A DNA stretch of 8,032 bases from Candidatus Zipacnadia bacterium. GTDB lineage: Bacteria; Armatimonadota; UBA5377; JALGUK01. This document shows, piece by piece, positions 6,416-8,032 of the stretch. Made by a program: the position numbers and the translations under genes. The notes under the pieces were generated by a model. That model saw nothing but the letters and a program-made list of their open reading frames with translations. It made no database searches and was not told the DNA's origin. How positions within the stretch are numbered: position 1 is the stretch's first letter; each line of letters opens with the position of its first letter. The stretch covers positions 1 through 8,032 of the forward strand of contig JALGUK010000061.1 in NCBI GenBank assembly GCA_029820875.1, written 5' to 3'.

Positions 6416-7353
6416 GGCGTCCCCTCCGACTCATCGCCGGTCAATTGCAGGAATGCATGTTCGAGCGTGGTGCGGGCCGGTGTAATTCGCTCCACGGTAA
6501 ACCGCTCGGCGGTGAGCGCATCACGGATAACCGTATCGGCCAAGGACACGTTTTCCGCAACTGCCACATGAAGACCCGCTCCAAACAGCGACACGTCCAA
6601 GACGCCCTCGGTTCTGCGCAAAGCCCGGGCCGCTTCCATCGGGCGGTCCACTCGGACATCAAGAAGTCGTCCCCTCACGAGGGCTTTAAGTTCGGCGGGC
6701 TTGCCCAGGGCCACCCGGCGCCCTTGATAGATCAAAAGCAGCCGATTGCAGTGCTCCGCCTCTTCCATCACGTGGGTGGTAATCAACGTAGTTACACCCC
6801 GCCCAGACAGTTCCCCGATAAGCTCGAAGAAACTGCGCCGGGCGAGCGGGTCTACGCCGCTTGTAGGCTCATCGAGGAACAGGACGGGAGGCTCATGCAA
6901 AAGAGCGCAGGCAAGCGCAAGCCGCTGCCGCATTCCGGTGGACAGACCCGCGGCCAGCCTATCACGTTCGCGCCCCAGGTCCAAGCGCTCCACAAGAGCG
7001 TCCGCGCGCTTGCGGAACTGGGAGCCTGCAACTCCATAGACGCCGCCGTAAAACTCCATGTTCTCTTGCACGGTGAGGTCCCCGTACAGCGAGAACTGCT
7101 GCGACATGTATCCTATCCGCTCGCGGACTGCCTCAGGGCTTTGCGAGACGCTGATGCCTTGAACCGTGGCGTCGCCGTCGCTCGGCAGCAATAGCCCGCA
7201 CAACATGCGGATTGTGGTGGATTTACCCGAACCGTTCGGGCCGAGGAAGCCGAATATCTCGCCCGGGGCGATATCGAAAGAAAGCCGGTCCACCGCCGTG
7301 AAAGAGCCGAAACGTTTTACCAGACCGTCGGCCACGACCGCCAGCTCAGCCAA
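6412..7353 (-). CDS. ABC exporter ATP-binding protein, equivalent to the C-terminal half of YbhF
   Basis: A 313-residue ATPase that powers the two permeases encoded downstream. All catalytic motifs are present: Walker A GPNGSGKST (38-46), Q-loop Q85 in YMSQQFSLYGDLT, signature LSTGMRQ (137-143), Walker B LFLDEP with E162, D-loop SGVDP (165-169) and H-loop H194 in TTHVMEEAEHC. The order and wording match the second nucleotide-binding domain of E. coli YbhF, including GEIFGFLGPNG and EPTSGVDPLARR. The ~100-residue C-terminal extension ending in LEHAFLQLTGDESEG is usual for this exporter type. The start is placed at the TTG at 7351-7353 because an AAGGAGGAG motif lies 6 bases before it; starting at 7434 would add 27 residues of Pro/Ser-rich sequence antisense-free but with no homology feature. 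The gene overlaps the preceding ATPase by 8 bases and the following permease by 4. Confidence 0.9.
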   Translation of the reverse strand: MAELAVVADGLVKRFGSFTAVDRLSFDIAPGEIFGFLGPNGSGKSTTIRMLCGLLLPSDGDATVQGISVSQSPEAVRERIGYMSQQFSLYGDLTVQENMEFYGGVYGVAGSQFRKRADALVERLDLGRERDRLAAGLSTGMRQRLALACALLHEPPVLFLDEPTSGVDPLARRSFFELIGELSGRGVTTLITTHVMEEAEHCNRLLLIYQGRRVALGKPAELKALVRGRLLDVRVDRPMEAARALRRTEGVLDVSLFGAGLHVAVAENVSLADTVIRDALTAERFTVERITPARTTLEHAFLQLTGDESEGTP

Positions 7354-8032
7354 TCCACTCTCCTCCTTGCCTGATGGCGGCGGTGAAAGCGTCCTCCATG
7401 CCGGGCTCGATGGCCTCGGCAAATGCGACGTCAAGGCCCGCGTTTTTCAGGGCGTCGACAAGCACTTCCAGTGAGGCCTCCTCCCGCGCGGTAACATGCA
7501 GCCGGTCGCCGAAAACGGCCACGGCCATGACATCCTCCCGGCCCTCTAAGACCTCCTTGGCTCGAGCCTGGGGGGTTGCGCCCATGCTGAACAGGGTCCC
7601 CTTGACACGGCTCTTCAATTCAGCAACCGTAGCACACACCCGTATACGCCCCTCGTGCAAAAGGCTCACTCTATCGCACCGTTCGGCCTCGTCCATATAA
7701 GGGGTGCTGACCAGAATAGTCACACCCTCAGCCGGCAGAGTGTGAAGCAGTTGCCAGAAGTCGCGGCGCGATGCAGGGTCCACACCTGTGGTCGGCTCAT
7801 CAAGGAGAAGGACTTGCGGGCGGTGGATGAGGGTGCATATCAACGCGAGCTTTTGCTTCATCCCCCCGCTGAGGTGCTCCGCGTAGCGATTGACGAAGGG
7901 AGCAAGCCGCGTGATGCGCAGAAGCTCTTCCATTCGTTCCTTATATGCCTCAGGCGGCACATCGAAAATATCCGCGCTGAACCTGATATTCTCCTTAACG
8001 GTCAGGTCGCCCCATAGCCCGAAGCGCTGGGG
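7346..8032 (-). CDS. ABC exporter ATP-binding protein, equivalent to the N-terminal half of YbhF (5' end outside window)
   Basis: The frame is open to the right window edge, giving 228 visible residues; the Walker A region and start lie outside. The visible part begins inside the Q-loop (PQRFGLWGDLT), then has the signature LSGGMKQKLAL (about 54-64), Walker B VLLLDEP with E79, and D-loop TGVDP. At the H-loop it reads STPYMDEAERC (109-119), with Pro111 where the switch histidine should be. E. coli YbhF shows the same kind of loss in its first ATPase domain (STSYLDEAEQC, from memory), so this identifies the gene as the N-half equivalent and suggests one of the two ATP sites in the pair is degenerate. 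A GTG at 7958-7960 would start the protein after the Q-loop and is not credible. The stop (TGA at 7348-7346) lies 8 bases inside the next ATPase gene. Upstream, outside the window, a YbhG/HlyD-like membrane-fusion gene would be expected. Confidence 0.88.
   Translation of the reverse strand, partial: PQRFGLWGDLTVKENIRFSADIFDVPPEAYKERMEELLRITRLAPFVNRYAEHLSGGMKQKLALICTLIHRPQVLLLDEPTTGVDPASRRDFWQLLHTLPAEGVTILVSTPYMDEAERCDRVSLLHEGRIRVCATVAELKSRVKGTLFSMGATPQARAKEVLEGREDVMAVAVFGDRLHVTAREEASLEVLVDALKNAGLDVAFAEAIEPGMEDAFTAAIRQGGEWIG
7360..7368 (-). promoter_or_regulatory. Strong ribosome binding site for the second ATPase gene, fixing a TTG start
   Basis: Read on the minus strand, AAGGAGGAG is followed by 6 bases and then TTG (7353-7351). 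The site lies inside the end of the first ATPase gene. It shows that the second ATPase is translated as its own polypeptide rather than being the remainder of a broken fusion. Confidence 0.75.

Noticed and set aside
6334..7194. Open frame of 286 codons on the plus strand opposite the second ATPase gene
   Set aside because: The minus-strand frame carries a complete set of ABC ATPase motifs. The plus-strand translation is composition-driven (His, Gln and Arg rich) and starts inside a permease gene.
7354..7434. N-terminal extension of the second ATPase from an upstream ATG
   Set aside because: The extension is Pro/Ser-rich, has no ABC ATPase counterpart and overlaps the preceding gene by about 90 bases. 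The TTG at 7353 has an almost ideal ribosome site.

Overview
The window reads as ordinary, gene-dense bacterial chromosome. It is GC-rich by eye, has very short intergenic gaps and strong GGAG-type ribosome binding sites, and uses TTG and GTG starts freely. It holds two convergent gene clusters. I see no RNA gene, insertion sequence, CRISPR array or phage gene. The lineage cannot be fixed from the sequence. The ABC exporter resembles Escherichia coli YbhF-YbhS-YbhR, which hints at a two-membrane bacterium, but such exporters also occur in other groups.

Plus strand, 1 to 4118: five genes in tight succession. First comes the C-terminal end of a membrane protein with a DUF4129-like tail (cut by the window edge), then a small TPR-like protein. 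These are followed by a UDP-glucose 4-epimerase (galE), a galactokinase (galK) and an M24 (aminopeptidase P/creatinase-fold) protein. galE and galK share an ATGA stop/start overlap and are probably translationally coupled. The M24 gene starts 4 bases after galK ends. galE and galK supply two steps of the Leloir pathway; galT is not in the window. The M24 protein has lost most of the metal ligands of its family, so it is probably not a classical metallopeptidase.

Minus strand, 8032 down to 4146: four genes of a YbhFSR-type ABC-2 exporter, read from the right edge. They are an ATPase subunit cut by the window edge, a second ATPase subunit, and two paralogous ABC-2 permeases. The order matches E. 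coli ybhF-ybhS-ybhR, except that the two ATPase halves fused in E. coli YbhF are separate overlapping genes here. A membrane-fusion (HlyD/YbhG-like) gene would be expected just beyond the right edge. The two clusters meet tail to tail with only 27 bases between stop codons.

The most noteworthy points are the degenerate M24 protein linked to galK, a possible pair of compensating frameshifts near the galK C-terminus, an unusual residue beside the galactokinase catalytic Asp, and the split YbhF. I found no convincing previously undescribed system.
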